Positions 50,017 to 59,630 of a stretch of 64,000 bases of DNA are shown here, piece after piece (the first letter of the stretch is position 1; each line of letters opens with the position of its first letter). Below the pieces are notes generated by a model, which saw only the letters and a list, made by a program, of their open reading frames with translations, ran no database searches and was not told where the DNA came from. The stretch spans positions 600,513-664,512 of the forward strand of contig NZ_POAF01000002.1 in the NCBI RefSeq assembly GCF_003309065.1, read 5' to 3'. The translations under genes were made by a program, and so were the position numbers. The DNA comes from Glutamicibacter soli (GTDB lineage Bacteria > Actinomycetota > Actinomycetes > Actinomycetales > Micrococcaceae).

Positions 50017-50022
50017 CCGCAT

Positions 50023-51693
50023 TCAGCGGCGGCGGATCAGCCGCCGTTCGCGCCGCGCGCTGGAGGTCAGCGGCCGGCACAGGGTGTCGCCGAAGACCAC
50101 GCCGCCGGCGATGGAGAGCATGATCGCGAAGGCGTTGAACATCTCCACCAGGCCGCTGGACATGTCGCTGGAGTCGAACACGATGGAGTACATCGCGCGG
50201 AAGATCATCAGGCCCGGCAGCAGGAACATGACCGCTGGAGCCGCGATGACCAGCTGCGGGGAATGCAGCTTGTCCGCCGCGAAGCGCGCCGCGAAGCCGA
50301 TGACCGTGGCCACCACCGCCGGAGTGGCCCGGACGCCCAGCCCGATGTACTCGCACAACAGCTGGATCAGGTAGCCGCCCACGGCGATCCCGGCGGTGGG
50401 CAGCAGCAGCTTCACCGAGCTCTGTTCCGTGACGGCGCCGGCGATGATCGCCACCGCCACCAGGATCACCAGCAGCCAGGCCGGGTAGGCGATCTTGTCG
50501 ATCTGGTGCACGTCCACGCTGTCCCAGCCCAGCACCGAGGAGATCACCAGCGCGGTGGAGATGCCGGAGACGATGGCCGTATAGGTCAGTCCCGCGGAGA
50601 ACAGGCGGCCCACGGAGGTCACCGGGAACCCATTGATCGCATCCTGCAGAGCGGAGACGAACCGCCCGGAAGGAAGCAGCAGCAGGATGCCGCCGGACAC
50701 CACCAGCGCCGGGTCGATGGGCGCATGCAGCTCGTAGCTCACCAGCGCGATGCCCGTGACCACAAACGTGGAGGCCGCAATGGTGAAGAAGGCCGGCACG
50801 CGCCACCGGGCGCCGTAGCGCCCGATCTGCGAGACGATCGAGGACGAGCCCATGGCCACCAGCGCACCGAGCCACGACCCGCCGATGAACAGCACGAAGG
50901 CCGCCGCGAACACCGCGTTGCCGCTGGCAACGATCCAGCGCGGGAACGGCTTGGGCTTGCGCATGATCGCCTTGAGCCGCTTGGCGGACTCGCTGCGCGA
51001 GACGCCGCCGGCGATGATGTCGGAGACCAGCTGGTGCACCAGCACCAGGCCCGCGTAGTTCGCCGTGGAGGAACGCACCACACGCAGGATCGAGTAGCTT
51101 TCGGCGTCCGGCGGGCTGTAGTTCAGGTGCAGCGACTGGTTGGTGATATCCACGTCCAGGTAGCTCAGGCCCAGCGCCGCGGTCACCGCGATGATGCTGG
51201 TTTCCACTTCCAGCGCGCCGGCGCCGTAGCGGATCAGTGTCTCGCCCAGGTCCAGCGCGAACTCCAGCGTGCGGCGGGCCGACGCGTCCTGGTCCTTGTT
51301 GACCGTGGGGTTCGCGTAGGGGGTGCCCTGCAGGCGATCCACGATGTCCAGCGCCTGGGTGGGCGGCGAGGTGGAAATCCACATCTTGGCCAGCAGGCTG
51401 CGGGCCACCGGGTTCGCCCGCGTGGGCACCAGGGTGATGCCTTCGTCCGTGGTGTGAACGCGGCCGGTGCGCGATTCGGGGTCCGAGGCAGGGGCCGCGG
51501 CGACGCTGGCGCTGACCGCAGTGTTCAGCGGCAGTTCCGAGGCCGTGGGCTCCTCATGATGCTCGGGTTCGGCAAGCTGCCCCATCTTGATTTCGCTGGT
51601 GCTGATCCGCGGCAATGCGCCGACGGCCGGATCCGGATCGTCCCCCGCACCACGTGGATTTCCGGAGAACTGGTCGTTGTTCAACTGCGCCAC
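50023..51693 (-). CDS. ThrE-family threonine/serine exporter
   Basis: Membrane exporter of 556 residues. An N-terminal cytosolic region (about 1-115) precedes a DUF1212-type domain (LIRYGAGALEVETSI) and then about ten hydrophobic helices, followed by a basic tail. The arrangement fits the ThrE fusion found in Corynebacterium. GTG at 51693 follows GGAAGGTGATCC. Export of threonine or serine is inferred from family. Confidence 0.85.
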   Translation of the reverse strand: MAQLNNDQFSGNPRGAGDDPDPAVGALPRISTSEIKMGQLAEPEHHEEPTASELPLNTAVSASVAAAPASDPESRTGRVHTTDEGITLVPTRANPVARSLLAKMWISTSPPTQALDIVDRLQGTPYANPTVNKDQDASARRTLEFALDLGETLIRYGAGALEVETSIIAVTAALGLSYLDVDITNQSLHLNYSPPDAESYSILRVVRSSTANYAGLVLVHQLVSDIIAGGVSRSESAKRLKAIMRKPKPFPRWIVASGNAVFAAAFVLFIGGSWLGALVAMGSSSIVSQIGRYGARWRVPAFFTIAASTFVVTGIALVSYELHAPIDPALVVSGGILLLLPSGRFVSALQDAINGFPVTSVGRLFSAGLTYTAIVSGISTALVISSVLGWDSVDVHQIDKIAYPAWLLVILVAVAIIAGAVTEQSSVKLLLPTAGIAVGGYLIQLLCEYIGLGVRATPAVVATVIGFAARFAADKLHSPQLVIAAPAVMFLLPGLMIFRAMYSIVFDSSDMSSGLVEMFNAFAIMLSIAGGVVFGDTLCRPLTSSARRERRLIRRR

Positions 51694-51903
51694 GGATCAC
51701 CTTCCCGAAACGTTCGATGTTGCATGTAAATCACGATACAACCCGACTTCTGGAAGTTGCTGGGGAATCCTCCAAATCACGGCGTATCGCCGAACACATT
51801 CGGGCGTGGCACGCCCCCGGGGGGAATAGTTCCGGGGCGGGGCAAGTTACGCCCAGTGGGAAATTAGATGTATATGCATGCAATATAGCGAGAGGCCGAA
51901 CCC

Positions 51904-52962
51904 ATGAACACCACCGTGAAACTTCCGCAGGTTGGAGCCGAGACCTTCGGCGATATCACCGAGGACGCCAATGGAACCCCGCTGTCCCACGCCCAGGTGA
52001 TCCGCAACGTGCTGGCCGAGGGCCAGAAGGCCGAAGAAGTCGGACTCGACTTCTTCGGGATCGGGGAACACCATCGCGATGACTTCTCGATCTCCTCACC
52101 CGAGACGGTGCTCGCGGCGCTGGCGGCGACCACGCAGAACATCAAGCTCGGCACCGCAGTCACCGTGCTGTCCAGCGACGATCCGGTCCGCGTGTACGAA
52201 CGCTTCGCCACCCTGGATGCGCTGTCCAACGGCCGCGCGGAAATCATCGCCGGGCGCGGCTCGTTCATCGAGTCCTTCCCGCTGTTCGGTCTCGACCTCG
52301 AAGACTACGAGGAGCTCTTCGAGGAGAAGCTCGCGTTGATGGCCAAGTTGCGCCACGGCGATCCGGTGTCGTGGTCCGGCAGCCACCGAGCGGCCCTGCG
52401 CGGCCAGCAGGTCTACCCGCTGCTCGAAGGCAAGCCGTTGACGACATGGGTCGGAGTGGGCGGCAGCCCGCAGTCAGTCATCCGCGCCGCACGCCATGGC
52501 CTGCCGCTCTTCCTGGCCATCATCGGCGGGCAGCCCGCGGCCTTCGAACCACTGGTCGACCTGTACCACCGGGCGTTGAAGGAGTTCAGCGAACCGGAAC
52601 AGCCGGTCGGGGCCCACTTCCACGGACTCGTGGCCGATACCGACGAAGAAGCGCTGGAGCTGCTCTGGCCGCACTACCAGCGCACCATGAACCGTTTGGG
52701 CGCCGAACGCGGCTGGGGTCCTGCCAGCCGCATCCAGCTGCAAGCGGCCATGGGTCCGCAGGGCGCCATGATGGCAGGCAGCCCCGAGACGGTGGCACGA
52801 AAGATGGCCAAGGCGGTCCGCACGCTCGGACTGTCCCGCATCGATATCAAGTACTCCGCCGGTTCGCTGCCCCACGAGCACCTCATGAAGAGCATTGAAA
52901 TGCTGGGAACCGAGGTCAAGCCGAGGATCTACGAGCTGCTCACCGAAGGCTCGCAGAACTAG
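51904..52962 (+). CDS. Luciferase-like flavin-dependent monooxygenase
   Basis: FMN/F420-type oxidoreductase of 352 residues with a TIM-barrel LLM fold. Motifs include GLDFFGIGEHHRDDFS, IKLGTAVTVLSSDDPVR, NGRAEIIAGRGSF, and GVGGSPQSVIRAARHGLPL. ATG at 51904 follows GAGAGG. The gene stands alone and ends in a terminator. The substrate is unknown. Confidence 0.85.
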   Translation: MNTTVKLPQVGAETFGDITEDANGTPLSHAQVIRNVLAEGQKAEEVGLDFFGIGEHHRDDFSISSPETVLAALAATTQNIKLGTAVTVLSSDDPVRVYERFATLDALSNGRAEIIAGRGSFIESFPLFGLDLEDYEELFEEKLALMAKLRHGDPVSWSGSHRAALRGQQVYPLLEGKPLTTWVGVGGSPQSVIRAARHGLPLFLAIIGGQPAAFEPLVDLYHRALKEFSEPEQPVGAHFHGLVADTDEEALELLWPHYQRTMNRLGAERGWGPASRIQLQAAMGPQGAMMAGSPETVARKMAKAVRTLGLSRIDIKYSAGSLPHEHLMKSIEMLGTEVKPRIYELLTEGSQN

Positions 52963-52980
52963 CGGCCAGCCCGGATACGA

Positions 52981-53010
52981 AAAAGCCACCGCATTTCTGC
53001 GGTGGCTTTT
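52981..53010 (+). terminator. Terminator of the LLM gene
   Basis: 13-base arms AAAAGCCACCGCA and TGCGGTGGCTTTT with a 4-base loop and a T tract. Confidence 0.85.
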
Positions 53011-53017
53011 TTACCGG

Positions 53018-53091
53018 TGGATCTTACTGGACTCGAACCAGCGACCTTTCGCGTGTGAGGCGAACGCTCTAACCAACTGAGCTAAAGATCC
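53018..53091 (-). tRNA. tRNA-Val (anticodon CAC)
   Basis: The minus strand reads GGATCTTTAGCTCAGTTGG, with anticodon loop CTCACAC closed by TTCGC/GCGAA, and T arm GGTTCGAGTCC. The acceptor stem is GGATCTT/AAGATCC. The CCA end is not fully encoded. Confidence 0.93.
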
Positions 53092-53499
53092 ATCTGCGCT
53101 GTCCGTTTCCGGTTCAGCACCTAGATAATCCTAGCCGTATTCCGACCTACGTTCCAAATCGTGCCGAATCGGCGCCATCCCCGGGCCGCTTCGACCGCCA
53201 GGAATACCACGCGCCGAGGGAATCAAAAATCTCCAAAATGGTCGATGACAAGCACTGAAAAACGGTGGCAATTCGTTTATTTAGAGTTCACTTCGCAGCC
53301 CTCGTTTCAACTTGTCAAAGTGCACTTTCAGACCCCATAATTTTTCTAGCTCATCGAGCTCAAACTGGGCCCTACAAGGAAGCTGCCGGAAGCCGCCGGC
53401 AACGGTCCCCTCAAGGCCAACGAAACCGCCGAACGGATTTTTCTCCGGGAAGCAAAGCCACTTTTTCGTTCGTTCTTAGCTTTTTAGGACCGTACCCCA
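53092..53499. other. Intergenic region with two promoter candidates
   Basis: 408 bases without a gene. On the minus strand TTGGAA (53152-53157) and TAGGAT (53128-53133) with an 18-base spacer form the likely tRNA-Val promoter. On the plus strand TTGTCA (53312-53317) and CATAAT (53336-53341), 18 bases apart, form a second promoter about 150 bases before the GNAT start, which would give that gene a long leader or a separate small RNA. Confidence 0.4.
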
Positions 53500-54258
53500 G
53501 TGTTTGAAAACCTGACTTTTGCCTTGTCATGCCTGTCTCCAAATGAGGCGGAACGTGCTGAATTGGCTGGCCTGTACGCCGTGACCGATGCCCGCTGGCA
53601 CCAGAAAATGGACCGCGCCCGCGCGGTCGTAACCGTCCGCGACGGCGAGCTCCTGGTCGCCGCCGGGGTGGTGCACGATTCGATCATCGCCCCGACCAGC
53701 GCCATGGACGCGCTCGAGCTCGGCTCCATGGCGGTGCGCCCGGACTACCGCCGCATGGGCATCCGCCAGCATGTCGCGTCGATGCGCCTCGAATTCGCGC
53801 TGCACGCCGGAGGCACGCCGATCACCATCATCGATTCTGCGAACCCCGCCTCGTGGGCGTACTACGAACGTTCCGAGCTGTGGGAGCGCGAGCGTAGCTT
53901 CGAGCAGGACGGGCAGACCAAATTCATCTACCGGGCTACCGACGCCGCGCGCGCCTGGGCCGCCGGGCTGCCGCAGCCTGAACCCGCTGTGCAGGACGTC
54001 GTCCTGGTTGCCCTGCCGGCCGAGGATTCCCTCGCACCGGTATCGCTGCAGCCGGCGTTGGAACAGCCGGTGCAGGCCCAGCCGGCGCCGTCGCTGGCCA
54101 TGGAGCTGGGCGCGGAGCTGGGACAGCTTCCCTCGCTGGTGCCTACGTTGCACATCGGCCCGGAGGCCGAAGAGGCCGACCAGCATTTCCCGAGGCTCGG
54201 CATGGAGGCCCCGGACAACGACTGGCTGGGAACCACCAGCGTCGATCCGGCGTTCTAG
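53500..54258 (+). CDS. GNAT-family N-acetyltransferase
   Basis: Predicted acetyl-CoA-dependent transferase of 252 residues. The core (about 1-150) has the acetyl-CoA binding loop RPDYRRMGIRQH near residues 80-91. The C-terminal third is an Ala/Pro/Glu-rich tail not typical of the family. GTG at 53500 has only a weak AGGA site. The stop codon shares CTAG with the stop of the convergent restriction-type gene (4-base overlap). Confidence 0.75.
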   Translation: MFENLTFALSCLSPNEAERAELAGLYAVTDARWHQKMDRARAVVTVRDGELLVAAGVVHDSIIAPTSAMDALELGSMAVRPDYRRMGIRQHVASMRLEFALHAGGTPITIIDSANPASWAYYERSELWERERSFEQDGQTKFIYRATDAARAWAAGLPQPEPAVQDVVLVALPAEDSLAPVSLQPALEQPVQAQPAPSLAMELGAELGQLPSLVPTLHIGPEAEEADQHFPRLGMEAPDNDWLGTTSVDPAF

Positions 54259-55181
54259 AAGAGCGCTTCCTGCTGCTCATCCACAGCTTCGTGGCCGGGC
54301 AGCGGGGCGACTTCTCCGGCCCGGCGAGCGCGGGCTGCCTCATGCAGGTCGATCGGGGTGACCTTCAGGACCTCGTCCACCATCGCGTTGAGGAACTGCG
54401 GCGCGGCGATATCCGCGGGCACCGGCGAGTGCACGCACTTGACCTGTGGGTTCTCTGCTTCATCGTCCCAGTCCACGAGCAGCAGCCCGGTGGCGGTGTA
54501 GCCGAAGCCGTCTCCGAAATCGCGCAGCTTGCGGATCATGTCCACCGTGCGGCGGTAGGCCGCCGGCTCGGATTCCAGGATCGTGGCGCGCTGGACGAAG
54601 AAGAATCCGACGGCGGCCAGCGGATAGCGGGCGCGCAGGTTCGCGGCGTCCCCGTAGGCCTCCTCGTAGCGGTTTGACAAGTTCTTGCCGAATGAGGAGG
54701 TCATCGCCTTGGTGCTCAGCAGCAGCTCCGGCCCGGTGGACCAGTGGGTCATCACCACGTCGGTCTGCTTCATGTAGGCGCGGCCCAGGATCCGGGCGTC
54801 GGTGCTTCCCGCCTTGCCCGCCATGATGGCCTCGTGCACCTCCTCGGAGAGGCGCTCGGGCAGCCGGCGCAGCAGCTCCAGGATGTCCTTGGAGAGCACA
54901 CGGGGCGCCTCGGTGCGCGGCCAGACCAGGTCGGCGTCGAATCCCGCGCGGCGCAGTTCGTGGGCCAGCCAGGTGTCCACGCCCTGGGCGAAGCGCCCGG
55001 AGCGGGTGGCGGCCTTGGAGCGCACCGGGATGCTCAGCAGGCGTTCGAGCACCTCGTAGGAGGGATTGAATTCCTCGGTCACCGCGCCGCTGCGGATCCA
55101 GGGCGAATCCTTGGCGGCGGACATCAGCGTGGTGTCGAACTCCGCAAAGGCGAGGGTCTTTTCAATCGCAGGGTTTGCCAC
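54255..55181 (-). CDS. Putative type II restriction endonuclease
   Basis: Predicted protein of 308 residues, 2 bases downstream of the DNA methyltransferase gene. Candidate PD-(D/E)xK nuclease residues are D141 (KQTDVVMTHW), E152 and K158 (GPELLLSTKAM), with FGKNLSNRYEEAYGDAANLR following. The N-terminal half has an RSGRFAQGVDTWLAHELRRA helix. GTG at 55181. I recognise no named family, but the pairing is that of restriction-modification systems. It could instead be an unrelated partner of the methyltransferase. Confidence 0.55.
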   Translation of the reverse strand: MANPAIEKTLAFAEFDTTLMSAAKDSPWIRSGAVTEEFNPSYEVLERLLSIPVRSKAATRSGRFAQGVDTWLAHELRRAGFDADLVWPRTEAPRVLSKDILELLRRLPERLSEEVHEAIMAGKAGSTDARILGRAYMKQTDVVMTHWSTGPELLLSTKAMTSSFGKNLSNRYEEAYGDAANLRARYPLAAVGFFFVQRATILESEPAAYRRTVDMIRKLRDFGDGFGYTATGLLLVDWDDEAENPQVKCVHSPVPADIAAPQFLNAMVDEVLKVTPIDLHEAARARRAGEVAPLPGHEAVDEQQEALF

Positions 55182-55183
55182 GT

Positions 55184-56857
55184 CTAGTTTTTCACCGTCT
55201 TACTTCGTGCCTTCCGGCGATCCAACATGTCGGCGCGGGCCTGGTGCACCGCGGCGATGGCCGCGGGATCCAGGCCCAGCAGCTGTTCAAGGACAATCCC
55301 GTCGACCAGCGCGGTGGCTTCGGCCTTGCGGCCGTGGGCCAGATGCTCGCGCACCTGGTTCTTGATCTCGCGCAACGCCGGGGCATGGGCCGCCACTGCC
55401 GGGGCCGAAGGCACCGGAAGCCGGTCCGCTTCGCGCGGCTCGAGCTTCAGGATTCCGCCGCCGTAGGAGCGTCCCACCATTTCAGCGCCGAGCATGCTCA
55501 GCGTATTCAGCGAGGCCAGCGGCAGCAGCTCGCGCCCGAGCCCGCGCACGTCGGCGCCCAGGTAGACGCCGTGGATCGAGTTGATGTGGTGCACCGCGGC
55601 TTCGTTGGCGGTCAGCCGCGGGGTGTCGGCGTTCATGTAGGTCATGAACAGGTCCGGCACCGACAAGAGCGGCACACGCCACCAGGGGCTGCGCACCCGG
55701 CACTTGTAGGCGCTGTCCACCGCCAGTACCTGCCCGGCGTCAACCATCCGGTGCCCGGCCGCGGAAGGCTGCGCGGCGGGCCGGAACAGGTAGGTGGCGC
55801 TGCCATGGGCACCGAGGCGCTCCCACTGCTCGTTGTCCAGTTCCAGGCCGCGCAGGTGCCGGGAACCCGGAGGCGAGATGCGCACCAGGTCCTCGGGGGC
55901 CAAGCCCAGCTCGCTCACCTGGGCCGGGGAGAGCGTGAACCACTTGTTGTTGCCGGTCACCGCGCCCAGCGAGGTCTCGCCCCAGCTCTGCAGCGGCGCG
56001 AAACGGCCCGCGGCCAGGGACTGCTCCAGCACGCCCTGCGCTTCGAGGCCGACCAGCGATCCGGTCCAGCGCTCCGAGGTGCTGGCCGGGGTGTGCTCGA
56101 TGCCCTCGCCCAACCGGTCGAGGTCCGCGGCGTTGCGGAACTGGTGCAGGCGCAGCGCGGTGCTGGAGCCCTGGCCGTAGCCTTCGGCCAGCAGCAGCAC
56201 CACTTCCTCCTGCGCGTCGGCGAACAGCCGTTCCTCGAAGACCGCCAGGTGCACCCGCTCGAAGCGTTCGAGCAGCATCCGGCGCACCGGGGCCGCATAG
56301 TTCACGAACATGAGCTCGGCCGGCAGCACCAGGGCCATGCGCGCGCCCGGAGCCAGGAAGCTGGTGGCATGCACCACGAAGGCCGCCCAGATGCTGGCAA
56401 GCTCGTTGAGCTCGACGCCGGCTTCGCGGGCCGCGGCACGGGAGAGCTTCCGATCCTCGCCGCGGTGCAGCTGGTAGCGCACATAGGGCGGGTTGCCGAT
56501 CACCGCGTCCATGTCATGGCTCCCGGCGACATGGAAGAAATTCGCGTGGGTGATCTGCGCGGCGGCACCCTGCCGGTCCAGCACCGCACGGGCTGCCTGC
56601 ACCGAGGGCTCGTGCAGCTCGATGCCGAACAGCTCCACCGAGCCGCGGCCGTCGTCCACGATGTCATGCGCGGCGGCGAGGAACTGCGCCTCGCCGCAGG
56701 AAGGCTCAAGCACCCGGTGCCCGTGCTCGCCCAGCGCCCACTGGGCCATGAAGCGTGCGACGGGTTCCGGAGTGAAGTACGCACCGCGGGCGTGGCGCCC
56801 TGCGGGGTCCTGCTTGGTCTGTTCTCTACTCAACACACATCGATCTTTCCATGGCAT
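55184..56857 (-). CDS. DNA adenine-N6 methyltransferase (type II, TaqI-like)
   Basis: SAM-dependent DNA methyltransferase of 557 residues. GAYFTP at 25-30 precedes the SAM motif I variant LEPSCGEAQFL (about 50-60), and the catalytic motif IV is NPPYVRYQ at 122-129, the N6-adenine type. A C-terminal target-recognition-like region follows (about 280-557). ATG 56857 was taken; a GTG at 56836 with a GGAAAG site is an alternative. It is likely the modification half of a type II system with the downstream gene. Recognition sequence unknown. Confidence 0.8.
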   Translation of the reverse strand: MPWKDRCVLSREQTKQDPAGRHARGAYFTPEPVARFMAQWALGEHGHRVLEPSCGEAQFLAAAHDIVDDGRGSVELFGIELHEPSVQAARAVLDRQGAAAQITHANFFHVAGSHDMDAVIGNPPYVRYQLHRGEDRKLSRAAAREAGVELNELASIWAAFVVHATSFLAPGARMALVLPAELMFVNYAAPVRRMLLERFERVHLAVFEERLFADAQEEVVLLLAEGYGQGSSTALRLHQFRNAADLDRLGEGIEHTPASTSERWTGSLVGLEAQGVLEQSLAAGRFAPLQSWGETSLGAVTGNNKWFTLSPAQVSELGLAPEDLVRISPPGSRHLRGLELDNEQWERLGAHGSATYLFRPAAQPSAAGHRMVDAGQVLAVDSAYKCRVRSPWWRVPLLSVPDLFMTYMNADTPRLTANEAAVHHINSIHGVYLGADVRGLGRELLPLASLNTLSMLGAEMVGRSYGGGILKLEPREADRLPVPSAPAVAAHAPALREIKNQVREHLAHGRKAEATALVDGIVLEQLLGLDPAAIAAVHQARADMLDRRKARSKTVKN

Positions 56858-56937
56858 CCGGACAGAATGGCCGGGCCGAGGAGCTTGGCCTTCGGAGGCG
56901 ATCCAATAATTCTACGCACGCTGCGCGGCGGCAATAG

Positions 56938-57888
56938 CTAGTGCGCCGCGGCCGGCTTGTTCTTGCCCAGCAGCTTCTTGATCCCGAGGATGACGACTGT
57001 CAGCAACGAGCCGATGATCAGTCCGGCCAAGCAGGAGAAAGCGGTGTTGACCAGCCACCCCAGCACGCCCCCAGCGGCACCGGAGGCGTCGTGGACCAGC
57101 ATCTCGACGTGGTGCACGAAGCCGTACGGCGCGTGCCAGCCCAGCTCGTCCATGCCGGTCAGCAACAGGTGCCCGCCGACCCAGAGCATCGCGACCACGC
57201 CGACCTTGCTCAGCACCGACATCACGATCGGCATGCCCTTGACCAGGCCGCGGCCGAGCTTCTGCGAGAACTGGCGCTGCTTCTGGGCCAGCACCAGGCC
57301 AATGTCGTCCATCTTCACGATCAGGCCCACGGCCCCGTACACCAGGACGGTCATCAGGAAAGCCACCGCGACCAGGATCAGCGCCCGGGTCAGGAACGGT
57401 TCGTGGGCCACCTCGTTGAGCGAGATCACCATGATCTCGGCCGAGAGCACGAAGTCGGTGCGCGTCGCCGAGCCGATGATCACCTTTTCGTCGCGGACCT
57501 TGCCGTCCTCGGCGGCGCCGTGATGGCCGATCAGCCCCATGGCCTCGAGGATCTTCTCCGCGCCTTCGAACACCAGGTAGGCGCCGCCGATCATGAGGAT
57601 CGGGGTGAGCGCCCAGGGAAGGAAAGTGGACAGCAGCAAGATGGCCGGCAGGATGAACAGCAGCTTGTTGCGGATGGAGCCTACCGCGATCTTCCAGATG
57701 ATCGGCAGCTCGCGCTTGGGAGAAATTCCGTCGACGTACTGCGGGGTGACCGCAGCGTCGTCAATCACCACGCCCATGGCTTTGGTGCTGGCCTTGGCCG
57801 CTCCGAGCGCGATGTCGTCCAGCGACGCGGCCGTGACCTTGACCAGCGCGGCTACATCATCCAGCAGGGCTACTAGGCCACCGGCCAT
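56938..57888 (-). CDS. DUF808 (YedI-like) membrane protein
   Basis: Integral membrane protein of 316 residues starting MAGGLVALLDDVAALVKVT, the signature of the DUF808 family. Hydrophobic segments follow near residues 76-112, 160-200, 215-250 and 280-305. ATG 57888 has AAGGAGACCAATC upstream. Function unknown; family members are widespread. Confidence 0.85.
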   Translation of the reverse strand: MAGGLVALLDDVAALVKVTAASLDDIALGAAKASTKAMGVVIDDAAVTPQYVDGISPKRELPIIWKIAVGSIRNKLLFILPAILLLSTFLPWALTPILMIGGAYLVFEGAEKILEAMGLIGHHGAAEDGKVRDEKVIIGSATRTDFVLSAEIMVISLNEVAHEPFLTRALILVAVAFLMTVLVYGAVGLIVKMDDIGLVLAQKQRQFSQKLGRGLVKGMPIVMSVLSKVGVVAMLWVGGHLLLTGMDELGWHAPYGFVHHVEMLVHDASGAAGGVLGWLVNTAFSCLAGLIIGSLLTVVILGIKKLLGKNKPAAAH

Positions 57889-58122
57889 GATTGGTCTCCT
57901 TGTAATTGTGGTCCCCGGTCGCGCGGATCCGCGCACGGGAAAATACCTTTGGTCCAATTTTACCGAGGACGACGTGGGCCACGCCCTATTTCATCCAACT
58001 TCCAGCGAGTGGTTAGGCACGTTTGCCGGGTTCGGACCGGCACCGGCGAGCCGGGAAAAGCCGCAGTCAGCAAAAAATCCCCGGAAGACCTGCGCTCATG
58101 CAGAACTCCGAGGATTTGTTCG

Positions 58123-58196
58123 AGCCCCCTACCGGATTCGAACCGGTGACCTTCAGTTTACAAGACAGACGCTCTGGCCAGCTGAGCTAAGGGGGC
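58123..58196 (-). tRNA. tRNA-Thr (anticodon TGT)
   Basis: The minus strand has acceptor stem GCCCCCT/AGGGGGC, D arm GCTCAGCTGG, anticodon loop CTTGTAA between TCTGT and ACTGA (one T-T mismatch in the stem), and T arm CGGTTCGAATCCG. The CCA end is not encoded. Confidence 0.85.
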
Positions 58197-58367
58197 GTAC
58201 CGCATAAGAATATCGGAGAACCCGGCCACTGTGCGAATTGAGCCCGTCGCCGTCTTAAATGCCGGAGGGGAGAAAGCCGTCGCTGGCTTTCTCCCCTCCG
58301 GTCTTGGCGCGAGATCAATATGGAATTCTACCCGATCCGCATCCGTTCTCCGCCGACCCGAGCGGAT

Positions 58368-59237
58368 TTACTTCTTGTTCGCCTCGATGGCTGCGTTCAC
58401 CACGGTCGGGAAATCGTCCTTGGCCAGATCCAGGACCTTGCCCTGGACCACCAAGGTCGGGGTGCCGCTTACGCCGTCGTACTTGGCCACGTCGGTCGTG
58501 TACTGGACGAACGGACGGAAGGTGCCGTCTTCGATGCAGCTGGTGACCTTGTCGCTGGCACCGGCGGCGATCGCCATCTCGGCCAGCTGGGCGTTCTTCA
58601 TTTCACCCTGCTGGTAGTGGCCCCAGATCGCGGTCACGAATGGCATGTACGCTGCCGGGTTGTCGTTGGCAACGCAGGCCAGCGCGTTGGCACCGCGCGA
58701 GGAGAAGTTGGTCGGCGAGCCGCCGTCGAGGTATCCGACGTTGCGGTAGTCCACGGTGATGTCGCCGGCCGCCAGCCACTCGTTGATCTGCGGGCCATAG
58801 GTGGCCTCGAAGTCCGCGCAGTGGACGCAATTCACGTCGGCGTACATGGTGATATTGACCGGTTCGCCCTTTTTCCCCACGGTCAGGTCGCGGGGTTCCG
58901 GGGTTGCCGGTTGCTGGGCAGGGACTTCGAGGGACTTCACGTCGACATTCTCCACGGTGCGCTCACCCAGGGTGGTCGGGGAAGTGACCAGAATGCCGCC
59001 AGCGGCGTTGCCGCCCGCAGGAACGGCGCCGGAATCGGCAACCTTGGCATTGTTGTTCTGCACGATCAGGGTAACTACCAGGGCGATCACAAGGATCACG
59101 GCACCCAGCACGCCAAGCTTGACGAACAGCGACTTGCGCTTGGCGGCTGCTTCCTGTGCGGCGCGCATCTGCGAAGCCTTCTCGCGGGCGCTTGCCGTAC
59201 GCTCAGCCTTCGACGGCCGCGGATTATTCGTAGACAT
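58368..59237 (-). CDS. DsbA-like membrane-anchored thioredoxin-fold protein
   Basis: Extracytoplasmic thiol oxidoreductase of 289 residues. A basic cytosolic N-terminus (about 1-36), one transmembrane helix (about 37-60), a linker, then the thioredoxin domain with CVHC at 137-140. Two further Cys (ALACVAN and TSCIEDG) may form a second disulfide. ATG 59237 follows AAGGAA. Such proteins help fold secreted proteins. Confidence 0.85.
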   Translation of the reverse strand: MSTNNPRPSKAERTASAREKASQMRAAQEAAAKRKSLFVKLGVLGAVILVIALVVTLIVQNNNAKVADSGAVPAGGNAAGGILVTSPTTLGERTVENVDVKSLEVPAQQPATPEPRDLTVGKKGEPVNITMYADVNCVHCADFEATYGPQINEWLAAGDITVDYRNVGYLDGGSPTNFSSRGANALACVANDNPAAYMPFVTAIWGHYQQGEMKNAQLAEMAIAAGASDKVTSCIEDGTFRPFVQYTTDVAKYDGVSGTPTLVVQGKVLDLAKDDFPTVVNAAIEANKK

Positions 59238-59630
59238 AAATTTAATGGTTCCTTGCTCAGCGGAATACTGTCATCTGCAATCAAGTTTAGCCAATGCCGG
59301 GACCCGGTCTACCTAGTTCATTGATAATCCCGCACCTTCACAGGAGGCGCATATACTCCTCAAATTGCCGCCAAAGCCCGGTCTTAAGCCACATAGCGCG
59401 TCCGGTGGAATTGTTGCATCAGGCAGGCCTCGATACACGACTGTGCTTGACCAGTTCAATGTGGTTGTTTACGTCACTATCGGAGTAAATCCTGAACATA
59501 ATTCCGTTGACCCTGATATTTCACTAGGCTCAAGGCATAAGTCAATGAACTTGCAGGGCAGGGATTCGCACCAATCCGGGGATCGCTAAACGGCCGGTTT
59601 GCAGGTTGAAGGTTAAGCCAGGAGTTTGTC
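59238..59630. other. Intergenic region upstream of otsA
   Basis: 393 bases without a convincing gene. Two TTGACC -35-like hexamers (59447-59452 and 59507-59512) occur on the plus strand; the first has TACGTC 17 bases later. A 74-codon reading frame at 59365-59589 has no coding signature and is not called. Confidence 0.35.

Noticed and set aside
59365..59589. 74-codon open frame in the otsA upstream region
   Set aside because: No ribosome site, no family resemblance and composition like non-coding DNA.
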